DNA of 64,000 nt from Gautieria morchelliformis. Its lineage: Eukaryota > Basidiomycota > Agaricomycetes > Gomphales > Gomphaceae. This document shows positions 1 to 8,936 of this stretch, one piece after another (within the stretch, counting starts at the first letter, position 1; each line of letters opens with the position of its first letter). Location of the stretch: contig WHVA01000220.1 in NCBI GenBank assembly GCA_015179125.1, forward strand, positions 111,124 to 175,123. Reading direction: 5' to 3'. Position numbers and translations under genes: made by a program. The notes beneath the pieces were generated by a model, which saw only the letters and a program-made list of their open reading frames with translations, was not told where the DNA came from and did no database searches.

Positions 1-2
1 GC

Positions 3-374
3 CTAGGTGGTCTATATTGCATAATGCGCAACTTTTCCATTGCGCGTGGCTTGGTCAAGAACTGTAGAGTGGTTGTCACTCACTTAGGAAAAAACCTCGT
101 GACTGTCAACACCCTCCGTGTCCATGCAGGTCTAAACTACATTGACAATGAAAACATCCTCCTTCCTCGCATCACATTCACCTCTTTGTTGCCCTCTACA
201 GGCCACACTCTTCTCCGCAAGCAATTCCCTCTGTCACCTGCATATGTGACTACCTTCAATAGCTGTCAAGGTCTTACCCTTGATCGTGTGGCCATAGATC
301 TTTCCACTCCTGTTTTCTCCCATGGTCAACTGTACACCGCTTTGTCACGTGTGCGTCATAGAGATGATGTCTGA
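3..374 (+). CDS. Helitron/PIF1-like helicase, C-terminal fragment
   Basis: The frame is open from the window edge; the first internal ATG is at 24 and the stop at 372-374. The product ends with late superfamily-1B helicase motifs: a segment like AYVTTFNSCQGLTL (motif V region) followed by YTALSRVR (motif VI region, with the arginine finger). These belong to PIF1-family helicases and the Hel domain of Helitron RepHel proteins, which unwind DNA for rolling-circle transposition. The short tail after motif VI and the Helitron-like hairpin downstream favour a Helitron over the single-copy host PIF1 gene. It is a different family from the helicase at 12308-15195, whose motif VI region reads AYVQASRAQSR. 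The N-terminal Rep domain and Walker motifs lie outside the window. Confidence 0.7.
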   Translation, partial: LGGLYCIMRNFSIARGLVKNCRVVVTHLGKNLVTVNTLRVHAGLNYIDNENILLPRITFTSLLPSTGHTLLRKQFPLSPAYVTTFNSCQGLTLDRVAIDLSTPVFSHGQLYTALSRVRHRDDV

Positions 375-481
375 GTTCACTTTCCATCAGGCAAGGACTT
401 GCTGGAGTGAAGCGCAGGCCAGGCTTGTTGATGCAAATAGCGAATGTGAAAGCAGTATGGCGACGAATATTTTGGCAAGAT

Positions 482-565
482 ATTCGCTGGTTCAGGAAGC
501 CATTCGCTGGTTGAGGAGGTCATTCGCTGTGTGTTGGGGGATGATTCGCACAATAAACGAATCAT
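482..565 (+). repeat. Helitron A subterminal repeats and terminal hairpin
   Basis: Three tandem units of exactly 20-bp period start at 482, 502 and 522, each opening with ATTCGCTG. They are followed by the hairpin ATGATTCG, a 9-nt loop, then CGAATCAT (541-565). The units share the ATTCG word with the hairpin stem. Such repeats and hairpins near the 3' end serve as termination signals in Helitrons; the role here is inferred. Confidence 0.55.
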
Positions 566-582
566 GACACATACCCACATAG

Positions 583-690
583 TACACTGACTGGATACAG
601 CGCAAGGTTGAAGGCAGATGTACGACGATCAGTTTCAATGACCACAGCACCCCGATGATGGAGATAGGGCACAGGATGGACCAAGGATGT
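583..690 (+). pseudogene. LINE A reverse transcriptase, left piece
   Basis: Translation in one frame aligns with the RT of LINE B (33485-34726): YTDWIQRKV, then TTISFNDHS, then GHRMDQGC just at the Copia-1 target site. It resumes after Copia-1 at 5832 with LLSPITYQFYNSG. The codon before the first tyrosine is TAG. The sequence is therefore a LINE interrupted on its left by Helitron A and on its right by Copia-1. Confidence 0.8.
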
Positions 691-1180
691 TGTGGGCAAC
701 TAGGGGGCTATGGCAGGGAAGGTTCGGTAGAGTTCTTAGAAAGCTAGAATCAAATATACTCTCTCAGTGAATTTATTGTCACTGATGTATTAATACAATA
801 CCTAGAATCAAATATACTACATGATTTTCAGTCAACATGCTATGTAAATATGAAGAATACTACTCGCCTCTCTCAGTGAATTTATTGTCACTGAGAGAGG
901 AGTGTAATCCTGTCTCAGAAGGCATATACTTGCACCCGGCCCTTTAGCGCCCAAGGGCTCGCGCGTCGAAGTCATTTCAAACTCCGCTGGGTGCAGCCGC
1001 CTGTGAAAGTAGAAATAACAGAATGAAATGGAGAGATAGAGAGTGACTGGAAAATTTCGAAAATAAACAGAGAAATGGATGCATGGTACAAGAACAATGT
1101 GAGAAACAATTGGAAACACCACACAATAAATTGAACATATTATGCTTGATTTTGGTGCAGGAGCATAAATGCACCCAACA
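691..1180 (-). repeat. Copia-1 3' LTR with a 109-bp internal insertion
   Basis: It matches the 5' LTR except for 109 extra bases at 786-894. The extra part repeats flanking LTR sequence (TAGAATCAAATATACT and the hairpin arm CTCTCTCAGTGA) around unrelated sequence, so it looks like a duplication or template switch and not a foreign element. The LTR's conserved hairpin is consequently split, with an intact copy at 869-900. Confidence 0.9.
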
Positions 1181-1193
1181 CGCCCCCTCAAGC

Positions 1194-4100
1194 TTAATAT
1201 ATTCCGATTTTCTCGTTGAGGATTCTCACTCTAGGACTAGGAAGTCCTTTAGTGAGAAGATCGGCTAGCATGTGTTCCGTTGGTAGGTACACAAGCTTAA
1301 TTTCTTCATCTTCGACTATATCTCGGATGAAATATAATCTAATGTCGAAATGCTTGGTCCTCGTGTGTTGTTGAGTGCCATAGACAATGGCAATGGCTGA
1401 TTGATTGTCTGAATAAAGTTTGATGGGACAATTCAGCGGTTGGAATACTTCAGAAATAAAGTGGCGCATCCATAAGGCTTCTTTGCTCGCATGAGTCAGA
1501 GCAACGAATTCGGCTTCAGTTGATGATAGGGCTACTATGGATTGTTTTTGACAACTCCATGATACTGTCCCTCCATCAATCTGAAAAATATAAGCCGAGT
1601 ATGAGTGCCTGTGCTCTTGAGAAGCCCAATCCGCATCTGAATACCCAATGAGGCCGTCTCGATTTTTCCCAAGTGTCAATTTGTAGTCCATCGTGCCTTT
1701 TAGATATTTAAAGACACGTTTGACTGCATGCCAATGTGTTGGACCTGGGTTTTCGAGGAATTGAGAAAGTAATGACACTGCGAATGCAATGTCTGGTCGA
1801 GTGGCTACTGCTGCCCACATCAATGATCCTATCGCTTGTCTGTATGGAATTTTCGACATCTTCTGCTTGTCTTCGTCTATGGAAGGGCTTTGGTCTCTGG
1901 ATAATTTAACGGCTGGGTCGAGAGGCGTGGAAAATGTTTTGGCATCATCCAGATTGAATTTTTTGATGATTTTCTGGATGTATGTGGCTTGTGATATTGC
2001 AATCGATTTGTTATTCCAATCTCTTTCAATTTTGAGGTTCAAAAGCCAGTGAATCTCACCTAGATCTTTCATACTGAAGATCTGGGCAAGATCATGCTTT
2101 ACCCCATCGAGGATTTGTTGACTCTCAGCTGTGATAGTGAGGTCATCTACTGCTGTCGCAATAATCGCATGCCCTCTCGGTCCACGTCTACAAAATACAG
2201 CTCCATCCGAAGCTGATTTAGTGAATCCTAACTTGAGAAATTCACCACTCAGACGTTTGTACCATTCCCTTCCAGATTGTTTGAGGCCATAAAGTGCTTT
2301 CTTCAGCAGGAGGACATCATCTTTGTCTCCGGTCTCATATCCATACGGCTGTCTCATGTAAATAGGTTCTGGCAGTGTAGCATTCAAATACGCACTGTCC
2401 ACATCCATTTGGTGAATAGGCCAGTTATTCCTGGCAGCAATGGCACATATAATCCGTAAGGAAGTCATCCGAGCAACAGGTGCATAGGTTTCATTGTAGT
2501 CCACTCCAAAACTTTGTGTAAAGCCTTGGGCGACCATCCTCGATCTAGGTGTGATGGGTTCACCTTCTGGATTGCGTTTCCAGACGAATACCCATCTATT
2601 TCCGACAATATTTGCCCCAGGAGGTGGTTTAACCACTTCCCATACACCTTTGTCGAGTAGCACCTTATACTCTTTATCCATCGATGCTTTCCACATAGGA
2701 TCATTTAAGGCTTCATCTGCATTGCTAGGCTCGGTCTGATTTAAATCCGGCAGCACATTATCTTTGTTTTGATCAGAGGTCGAAAGTGTACTGATGGCAA
2801 GGTTATAATCACTGATGCCGTCAGTGACAGAGGATAAATCTTGTTCGAATAATTTGTCTTGATGGTCCTCAATGTCCTCGTAAGCTAGTGTAGTGATATC
2901 TGCACCAGCATGTCTCTTAGCTTGAGATCTTGTTACGGGACCACTTGGGGCCGGCTGCACCTGTTGTTGACGGATCCTTTCACTTCTCCTTATTGGAGCA
3001 CCTTCTTTAGGTCTGACATCAACAGTCTGACTGGGTTGCAGCTCTTTCAGACGTTCCTCTGGTTCATCATCATCAATTTCCTCGATCTTTGCCTCTTCGC
3101 TGACTAAGCGGCTAGGCATAGGTGCTGGCGCCGAGATGGCCTGTACCATTTTTCTGGACGTAGGTAGCTGTGACTCTTCAATAGAAATGATTGGAGCTTT
3201 GCCCCCCTTCATCTCTGAGTCAAATATAACATTCCGCTCGACAGAAACCTTCTGAGAGTCAGGCCAGTAGATGCAGTGACCATGGCTCTGTCCAGAGATT
3301 CCTATCCACCGAGCTCTTTTGGCACGGGCTGCTAGTTTGTTTCCCTCTTTGACTTTAACGTAGACTTCAATTCCCCACACGTGTATGTCTTTCAGGTTCG
3401 GTTTCTCGTGATGGATCATTTCAAAAGGGGTTTTGTCTGGCAAAGCTCTTGTGTGTGTCCGATTCCTAAGATAGTTGGCGTGCAAAATTGCATGCCCCCA
3501 TAGAGTCTTAGGAAGACTTGATTCCAATAGCATGGCACGAGCTCTTTCAACTAGAGTTCGGTTTAAACGTTCAGCAACACCATTTGACTCTGGGGTGTCG
3601 TGCACGGTTAACCGATGCTTCGTGCCTTGCTTGGCTAAATGCTGTTCAAATTCTGAGCTTGTGTATTCGCCCCCTCTGTCGGAAACAAGTGCTTTGATGT
3701 GCATATTCCTCTGTCGAAGCATCAAGGCCTCGTAGAGTTTGTATTTTGAAAATGCTTCCGATTTGTTTGCCATCAAATAGATAACCGATTCTCTTGAGTA
3801 GTCGTCAATGAAAGACACATAATAGGATTTCTTGTCAATTGTGGAGTGTCTCGCTGGTCCCCAGACATCAGAATAAATTCTGTCCCCGAATTTTGATGAT
3901 CGGCTTCTGGGTTCCTGAGGAAGTGATTTACGTGCAATCTTCGCCTGAATGCACGCATCGCAAACAACCTTGTCACCTTTTGAGCTCAATTCAATGCCTA
4001 ATATCATGCCACGGTTGAGCAAGTGCTGTAGGGACTTTTGTGAAATGTGCCCCATTTTTTGATGTATTTCCATGGCTGATGCGCATACATGCGCTTCGGC

Positions 4101-5444
4101 ACTTGTGTGTTGTAAATCAAATCGATATAAGCCATTCAGCTTCGGTGCTTGCATCAATATCCTGCCTTTACGATTGGATATTGTGCATTTCTGATCAGCT
4201 ATTTGTGTGTTATAGCCTGCATCATCGCACCGGCCGATCGAGATGAGGGTAACAGCCATTTTTGGCGCGTAGAACGTATCCTTCAATGTAATGTTCACAG
4301 TCTTATCTCTAACCTTGTTAGATAGCATGAGTGAGCCTGAACCGAAGGCATCAAAAGTGCCTTTGTTGGCTGCACGAATTGTGCGCGGCTGTGAGAATGG
4401 ACTGTAATCCCTCAATAAATTCTTGTGAGGGGTCATATGTGCGGTTGTTCCAGTGTCGAGGATAACAACAGTGTCCAGAGATAAACTACTCAAATTAGAG
4501 CAGTCGAAGTTGGCGAAAGCGGCTGGACTGCCACTCTCATCCTCCTCAGAGGACACTTCTTCGGCAACATTCGCCTTGGCTTTGCCCTTCTTCTTTTTGG
4601 CTTTCGCTTTCTTCTTCTGACGTGGCCCCTGGCCTTCTTTACCACCTCCTTTAGCCCAGCAACTTTCTATAGCATGTCCAGGCTTGTGGCAATTAGTGCA
4701 TGCAAGCACCTTCGGGTCTTTCCGGCCCTTCTGCCCTTTCGTAGATGAACCAATAAATGCCTGCTCTTCTTGTGAAATATTGAGAGTCTTTCTCCTGTCG
4801 TATTGAGCCTTTAGTACTCTGATAATATCATCAGGCACTAAGGGCATTCCACATTCTTCGAGCGACGTGGTAAGGGCATTCATAACTGCCTCATAGGAGG
4901 GTGGAAGTGATGCAAGGATAATGTCGGTGAACTCTCCTTCAGAAATTCTGGCTCCCATCTCATCGAGACGAGCATAGAGGTCTTGGGCCTTGTCCAAGTG
5001 ATCTCTCAAGTCTCCATCCTCAGGACACCTCATACTGCGAAGCTGTCTCTGTAGGTTGGTGAGGACCATCTTGGGCTTTTTGGTCATCTCATTGACCAAT
5101 GCATCCCAGACTTCTTTTGCGGTATGTCTCTTCTGTAGCATCAGAGCTAGTGACTCTGACACTGAGACGATTATTTGGGTTTTTGCCTGTCCTTCTCTGG
5201 CAAGATACTTCTCCAGCTTCTCCTCAGCCTTCTCTATCTGAGTTTCCTCAGCTTCTGTAAGAATATGGCCTGGGGGCATGACTGGAGGATCAGGAGGTCG
5301 AATGGCTCTCCCTTCTATATGCCTGAGTAGATTTTTGGACTCAAAATAACTTGTGAGAGTAGCTCGCCACAGAGGCCAATTACTTCCATCTGTTGCAAGC
5401 TTCTCCACACCCAAAAGCTTCTGCGAAGTGTCTGCGGGGCCCAT
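1194..5444 (-). CDS. Copia-1 Gag-Pol polyprotein, intact
   Basis: A single frame of about 1416 residues. The start is placed at 5444 (MGPADTSQ) inside the primer site, because the longer start at 5459 would lie in the LTR. Domains in order: copia-type Gag; CCHC knuckle CTNCHKPGHAIESC near residue 250; aspartic protease LDTGTT near 330; GAG-prepol with CDACIQAK; integrase with SDVWGP, SDRGGEY and the ESNGVAERLNRT segment bearing the catalytic Glu; RT with AVDD in place of the usual YVDD; and RNase H with SSTEAEF and SDNQSA. Copia Pol copies the RNA into DNA in virus-like particles and integrates it. There is no stop or frameshift. Copia-3 (44080-39163) is a decayed relative with the same N-terminus. 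Confidence 0.93.
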   Translation of the reverse strand: MGPADTSQKLLGVEKLATDGSNWPLWRATLTSYFESKNLLRHIEGRAIRPPDPPVMPPGHILTEAEETQIEKAEEKLEKYLAREGQAKTQIIVSVSESLALMLQKRHTAKEVWDALVNEMTKKPKMVLTNLQRQLRSMRCPEDGDLRDHLDKAQDLYARLDEMGARISEGEFTDIILASLPPSYEAVMNALTTSLEECGMPLVPDDIIRVLKAQYDRRKTLNISQEEQAFIGSSTKGQKGRKDPKVLACTNCHKPGHAIESCWAKGGGKEGQGPRQKKKAKAKKKKGKAKANVAEEVSSEEDESGSPAAFANFDCSNLSSLSLDTVVILDTGTTAHMTPHKNLLRDYSPFSQPRTIRAANKGTFDAFGSGSLMLSNKVRDKTVNITLKDTFYAPKMAVTLISIGRCDDAGYNTQIADQKCTISNRKGRILMQAPKLNGLYRFDLQHTSAEAHVCASAMEIHQKMGHISQKSLQHLLNRGMILGIELSSKGDKVVCDACIQAKIARKSLPQEPRSRSSKFGDRIYSDVWGPARHSTIDKKSYYVSFIDDYSRESVIYLMANKSEAFSKYKLYEALMLRQRNMHIKALVSDRGGEYTSSEFEQHLAKQGTKHRLTVHDTPESNGVAERLNRTLVERARAMLLESSLPKTLWGHAILHANYLRNRTHTRALPDKTPFEMIHHEKPNLKDIHVWGIEVYVKVKEGNKLAARAKRARWIGISGQSHGHCIYWPDSQKVSVERNVIFDSEMKGGKAPIISIEESQLPTSRKMVQAISAPAPMPSRLVSEEAKIEEIDDDEPEERLKELQPSQTVDVRPKEGAPIRRSERIRQQQVQPAPSGPVTRSQAKRHAGADITTLAYEDIEDHQDKLFEQDLSSVTDGISDYNLAISTLSTSDQNKDNVLPDLNQTEPSNADEALNDPMWKASMDKEYKVLLDKGVWEVVKPPPGANIVGNRWVFVWKRNPEGEPITPRSRMVAQGFTQSFGVDYNETYAPVARMTSLRIICAIAARNNWPIHQMDVDSAYLNATLPEPIYMRQPYGYETGDKDDVLLLKKALYGLKQSGREWYKRLSGEFLKLGFTKSASDGAVFCRRGPRGHAIIATAVDDLTITAESQQILDGVKHDLAQIFSMKDLGEIHWLLNLKIERDWNNKSIAISQATYIQKIIKKFNLDDAKTFSTPLDPAVKLSRDQSPSIDEDKQKMSKIPYRQAIGSLMWAAVATRPDIAFAVSLLSQFLENPGPTHWHAVKRVFKYLKGTMDYKLTLGKNRDGLIGYSDADWASQEHRHSYSAYIFQIDGGTVSWSCQKQSIVALSSTEAEFVALTHASKEALWMRHFISEVFQPLNCPIKLYSDNQSAIAIVYGTQQHTRTKHFDIRLYFIRDIVEDEEIKLVYLPTEHMLADLLTKGLPSPRVRILNEKIGIY

Positions 5445-5449
5445 AACCC
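5437..5449 (-). other. Copia-1 primer-binding site overlapping the gag start
   Basis: One base inside the 5' LTR the minus strand reads GGGTTATGGGCCC. This is the complement of the anticodon arm of initiator tRNA-Met (GGGCCCAUAACCC in metazoan sequence). Drosophila copia primes with that internal half-tRNA and not with the tRNA 3' end. The ATG in this site is also the first in-frame codon of the polyprotein (MGPADTSQ). The match is seen; priming is inferred. Confidence 0.7.
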
Positions 5450-5450
5450 T

Positions 5451-5831
5451 TGTGGGCAACTAGGGGGCTATGGCAGGGAAGGTTCGGTAGAGTTCTTAGA
5501 AAGCTAGAATCAAATATACTCTCTCAGTGAATTTATTGTCACTGAGAGAGGAGTGTAATCCTGTCTCAGAAGGCATATACTTGCACCCGGCCCTTTAGTG
5601 CCCAAGGGCTCGCGCGTCGAAGTCATTTCAAACTCCGCTGGGTGCAGCCGCCTGTGAAAGTAGAAATAACAGAATGAAATGGAGAGATAGAGAGTGACTG
5701 GAAAATTTCGAAAATAAACAGAGAAATGGATGCATGGTACAAGAACAATGTGAGAAACAATTGGAAACACCACACAATAAATTGAACATATTATGCTTGA
5801 TTTTGGTGCAGGAGCATAAATGCACCCAACA
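5451..5831 (-). repeat. Copia-1 5' LTR (381 bp)
   Basis: It starts TGTTGGGTGC on the minus strand and ends GCCCACA. It contains a perfect 12-bp-stem hairpin at 5519-5530/5539-5550 (CTCTCTCAGTGA with TCACTGAGAGAG, 8-nt loop). It should act as promoter and U5 leader of the element. Confidence 0.93.
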
Positions 5832-5836
5832 GATGT

Positions 5837-6660
5837 CTGCTGTCACCTATTGCGTACCAGTTTTACAACTCAGGCTTGCTCGAGGTGGTCAAGCGGAATA
5901 GAAAGGAGGACTGCGTCGGTTTCGTGGACGACACGAAGTTGCTCGCAGAAGGGGACAGCCTCCAGGAAGCCTTCGGCAAACTGGCGAATGTCATGACAAG
6001 AGGCGGGGGTGCACTAAGTTGGGCAGACGATCATGAGTGCCTCTTCGCTGTAGACAAGTTTGGGATAATGGGGTTGACTAGAGAGCGGGAGAAAGACCCC
6101 ACAGGAGCCAGGAAGACAAGGCCGGTCACCAGGCCGTCTATAACAATAGGGCAGCACACCATACAGCTGACAAGCGTGCACAAGTTCCTTGGGGTGATGC
6201 TCGATCAAGAACTGCGCTTCAAAGAGCATGTCAACTAAGCACTGGCAAAGGGCGACAAGTTTATCAACCAGTACAGGAGGCTGGCAAGGCCCTCTAAGGG
6301 AGTCGCAGCTAAGGATATGCACAGATACTACTTGGCGGTAGCCGTACCCAAACTCCTCTATGCTGCTGATATCTTCCTTATACCAGGCGCCAGGTGAAAC
6401 AAGGGAACAAAGGGATATATACACAAGCTGGGATGAGTACAGCAACAGGCCGTGCTGTTCACAACTGGCGCCATGAGGACAACAGCCAATGACACACTAG
6501 ACGCGCACACGAACCTCCTCCCCTTCCCCCTATTAGTCGCCAAGGTCATTCACAGAGCGGCAGTCCACATGGCCTGCCTCCCACACACACCCGCTTGCGG
6601 CCAAGGTACAGAAAGCGGCAAGAAGGTACATAAAGAGGCACAGGACCCCACTGCATGAGG
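5837..6660 (+). pseudogene. LINE A reverse transcriptase, right piece
   Basis: It encodes LLSPITYQFYNSG, then the catalytic FVDDT motif (the YxDD box of LINE RTs), then thumb and connection segments matching LINE B (HKFLGVMLDQELRF, YYLAVAVPKLLYAADIF). In-frame stops occur at about 6236, 6396 and 6433, and the frame changes near 6655. The RT of a LINE nicks and primes on the target site; this copy cannot make a full protein. Confidence 0.85.
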
Positions 6661-6662
6661 CC

Positions 6663-7754
6663 ATGCACGCCTTCGGCCCACAGCCAGAGCACATGGAGAA
6701 AATCAACCCGACCACAAAGGGGCCCAAATGGGAGCCAGCCTTCGAGTCTAGGATCCCGTCAAACAAGGACCAGGCCATAGAGGAAGTCGAAACAGACCCA
6801 GCGGAGGTAAAGGTTCTCACAGATGGCTCATGTATCGACGGGGGAGTGGGCGTGGTGGCAGTCCTATACAGAGGGGGCATCGAAAGGCAGGCAGTGAGAC
6901 TATACTTGGACACAGAGAGAGAACATCCCGTGTTCGAGGCTGAGCTAGTAGGGGCGGCGATGGGGGTGAAGCTCCTCAACGTAGAGAGAGCAAGCCGATA
7001 CATGATCGCGATTGACAGCCAGGCAGCGATTCAGACAACGAGGCGTGAGAAGCAGATGTTGGGCCAGCATCTGGTGGACACGCTCCACAGGCAGATAGAA
7101 GGGGTTGTGGAATAGTGAGGGGGCCCAAAGGTGGTCATGAGGTGGGTCCCAGGACACGAAGGGGTGGCGGGGAATGAGCGCGCAGATGAGGAGGCGAAGA
7201 AGGTGGCAGTGGGGGACTCCAGCGAAGTGCGCTTCATACCACTAGAATGCAGAGGAGACATCCCAAGGAGCAAAGCGGCGGAGATACAGTGGTATCACAA
7301 GGAGCTCAAGCGAGAGGCCAAGGAAATATTCACTAAGTCCCCGAGAGCTCGCATAGCGCACAGGATTGACCCATCTATGCCCTCGACAGTGTTTGCGAAG
7401 CTCACAGCCAACATGCCACGTAGACACGCAGCACTGCTCGTGCATCTCAGGAGTGGACATGCACCTCTGAACAAGCACTTAGCAAAGATAGGCAAGGAGG
7501 AGTCTCCTAGATGCCCGAAGTGCAGGTCAGCAGACGAGACTGTCGATCACTACCTATTCAGGTGCTCCAGATACCGAGAGCAGAGGAAAGAGCTGAGGAG
7601 GGAGATGCACAGAGTAGTGGACTCAGCGAGAACCCTCCTGACAAAGCTGAAGGCAATGGTGCCTTTATTCCAGTACATTCACGGCATCGGGAGATTCATG
7701 AGGACTTACGGAGACCTGAGCCTGCCAGGAGAGGAGGAACAAGGGAGGCAATAG
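6663..7754 (+). pseudogene. LINE A RNase H and C-terminal zinc finger
   Basis: RNase H catalytic residues are visible: Asp in VLTDGSC, Glu in FEAELVGAAMG, Asp in IAIDSQAA, and a late HEGVAGNERADEEA block. A TAG at about 7113 splits the domain. Downstream, CPKCRSADETVDHYLFRC gives a CX2CX7HX4C finger typical of LINE C-termini. The frame closes at 7752-7754. In the element, RNase H removes RNA from the RNA:DNA hybrid. LINE B holds the homologous but more broken region at 32139-33475. Confidence 0.85.
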
Positions 7755-7945
7755 AAGGAGACGAAGGATCATGTATCGAGCGACACACACACCCCAGCCC
7801 CACACAGGCACAGACATGCCCAGGGCCTTGCCCGCGGAGCACAAGCGGAGACTGATAGTTAAAGGACGCGTAGAACGATCCTGTTGACTGGCGCTTTGTA
7901 TGACCTGTCTTATATAGGGCTTTGCCCCAAAATTTTAGGAATAAT

Positions 7946-8917
7946 AGATTAGATATATCAGAATTGATATATTTGATGACTCAGGGAGTGGGAACTCTTC
8001 ATGCACCCCTGTGCACGGTATATGCGCGAGCTGACTAAGCTCTGTGGGGCGAATGCGTCACTGATTGATGTAGGTCACGTGACCGAGTCGAGGAAGAAAC
8101 AGGTGAGAACAGAGGAACAAGAGGTCCGAAGCTTTCGCTTTCGGAACAGTACAGTGTAGCCAGTTGTAGTAGACTCTCAACAAAGAATTAGAGAAATCTA
8201 TCAAGAAATAATCTCTGTAGCTATCAAACAATTCTACAGTTACTTCAGGAGGTGAAACAGCAATTCTGGATGGTTCTGGATAATATTCTGGATGTTTTGT
8301 TCATACATTTATGGTAGCTACTTATACTAAAATAGTATTGACTACCAGTGTTCAAGATAGTGATAGAATGGGTCAGGATAATGTGGAAATGCTCCACAGG
8401 CTGCATACAGCTGTGGAGCAGGAACAATGATGGGGATACTTGTCCTACTGACAAGTATCTAAGCTGGGACCTTGGAGCAATGTACAAAGCCCCTTTCAAC
8501 ACGTAATACAGCTCGTAATCAGTGGAGCTGGTCAGGGGAATAGAATAGAATAGAAAACTTGTGTGTCCTGTGCTGTGTGCCTACAGCAGCCTTGGCAAGG
8601 CATTTGCCATCTCTGTACCTCTCTCCTGAGGTAGCTATTCAGTATGTCCATAGATAGGACAGTGTACTGTAATTTCCATCGTGTCCGATGTCCCTGTATG
8701 GGACTATTAGTCCCATAGCAATATTTCTTCTGACCAGGGCCCAGGTGCCTGCTTTCCAGGGCAGGCACTGTTACTGGTGCATGGATTATTTCTCCCAGAT
8801 GTTAGCTCAGTTAGACGATTGTATAGACCTTAGAATAATGTTTGATATAGCTATCCATTTATTCTAACACAAAAGACAATAAATTGGATTATAAAAAAAA
8901 AAAAAAAAAAAAAAAAA
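7946..8917 (+). mobile_element. Unidentified retroposed sequence with poly(A) tail
   Basis: No coding region is recognised. The segment ends with AATAAA (8878-8883) nine bases before an uninterrupted run of 25 A (8893-8917), the layout of a polyadenylated transcript copied back into DNA. LINE A's own 3' UTR seems to finish near 7945, so this is probably a separate retroposon or processed transcript. The left limit is a guess and no clear target-site duplication was found. It abuts the GST pseudogene and has probably replaced that gene's first codons and promoter. Confidence 0.45.
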
Positions 8918-8936
8918 GTCTTCCAACAGTATCATC

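Larger units (their letters stand above)
1..582 (+). mobile_element. Helitron A, 3' portion (enters from the left edge)
   Basis: The segment holds the C-terminal end of a Helitron/PIF1-type helicase (3-374), three 20-bp subterminal repeats, and a hairpin with a perfect 8-bp stem (541-548 with 558-565) 17 nt before LINE sequence resumes at about 583. A hairpin close to the 3' end is a known Helitron trait. The right edge is set by where the LINE A protein starts to match LINE B (Tyr-Thr-Asp-Trp). The last bases, CATAG, only loosely resemble the canonical CTRR end, so the exact terminus is uncertain. The rest of the element lies outside the window. Confidence 0.6.
691..5831 (-). mobile_element. 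Copia-1, full-length Ty1/copia retrotransposon
   Basis: Two LTRs beginning TG and ending CA (691-1180 and 5451-5831) flank a single intact polyprotein frame read on the minus strand. A 5-bp target-site duplication, GATGT, lies at 686-690 and 5832-5836. Removing the element and one GATGT rejoins the LINE A RT frame (...MDQGC then LLSPITYQ...). A polypurine tract, GAGGGGGCG on the minus strand, sits against the 3' LTR. Over the shared 381 bp I see one substitution between the LTRs (C/T in the CCTTTAG(C/T)GCCC stretch), so insertion is recent. With domains complete and no stop, the element may be competent. Confidence 0.95.
5832..7945 (+). mobile_element. LINE A, right portion (non-LTR retrotransposon)
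   Basis: After the Copia-1 duplication the LINE continues with RT, RNase H and a C-terminal CCHC finger. A short AT-rich 3' UTR (ending near TTTGCCCCAAAATTTTAGG) resembles the LINE B 3' end but has no poly(A). The order RT, RNase H, zinc finger fits fungal Tad1-like LINEs. The copy is broken by several stops and at least one frameshift. The right limit is approximate. Confidence 0.8.

Noticed and set aside
3-374. End of the host's own PIF1 helicase gene
   Set aside because: Helitron-like repeats and hairpin follow at once and LINE sequence resumes 200 bp downstream, so a transposon origin is more likely.
482-541. CRISPR-like array in the three 20-bp repeats
   Set aside because: The units are directly adjacent with no spacers and belong to a eukaryotic transposon end.
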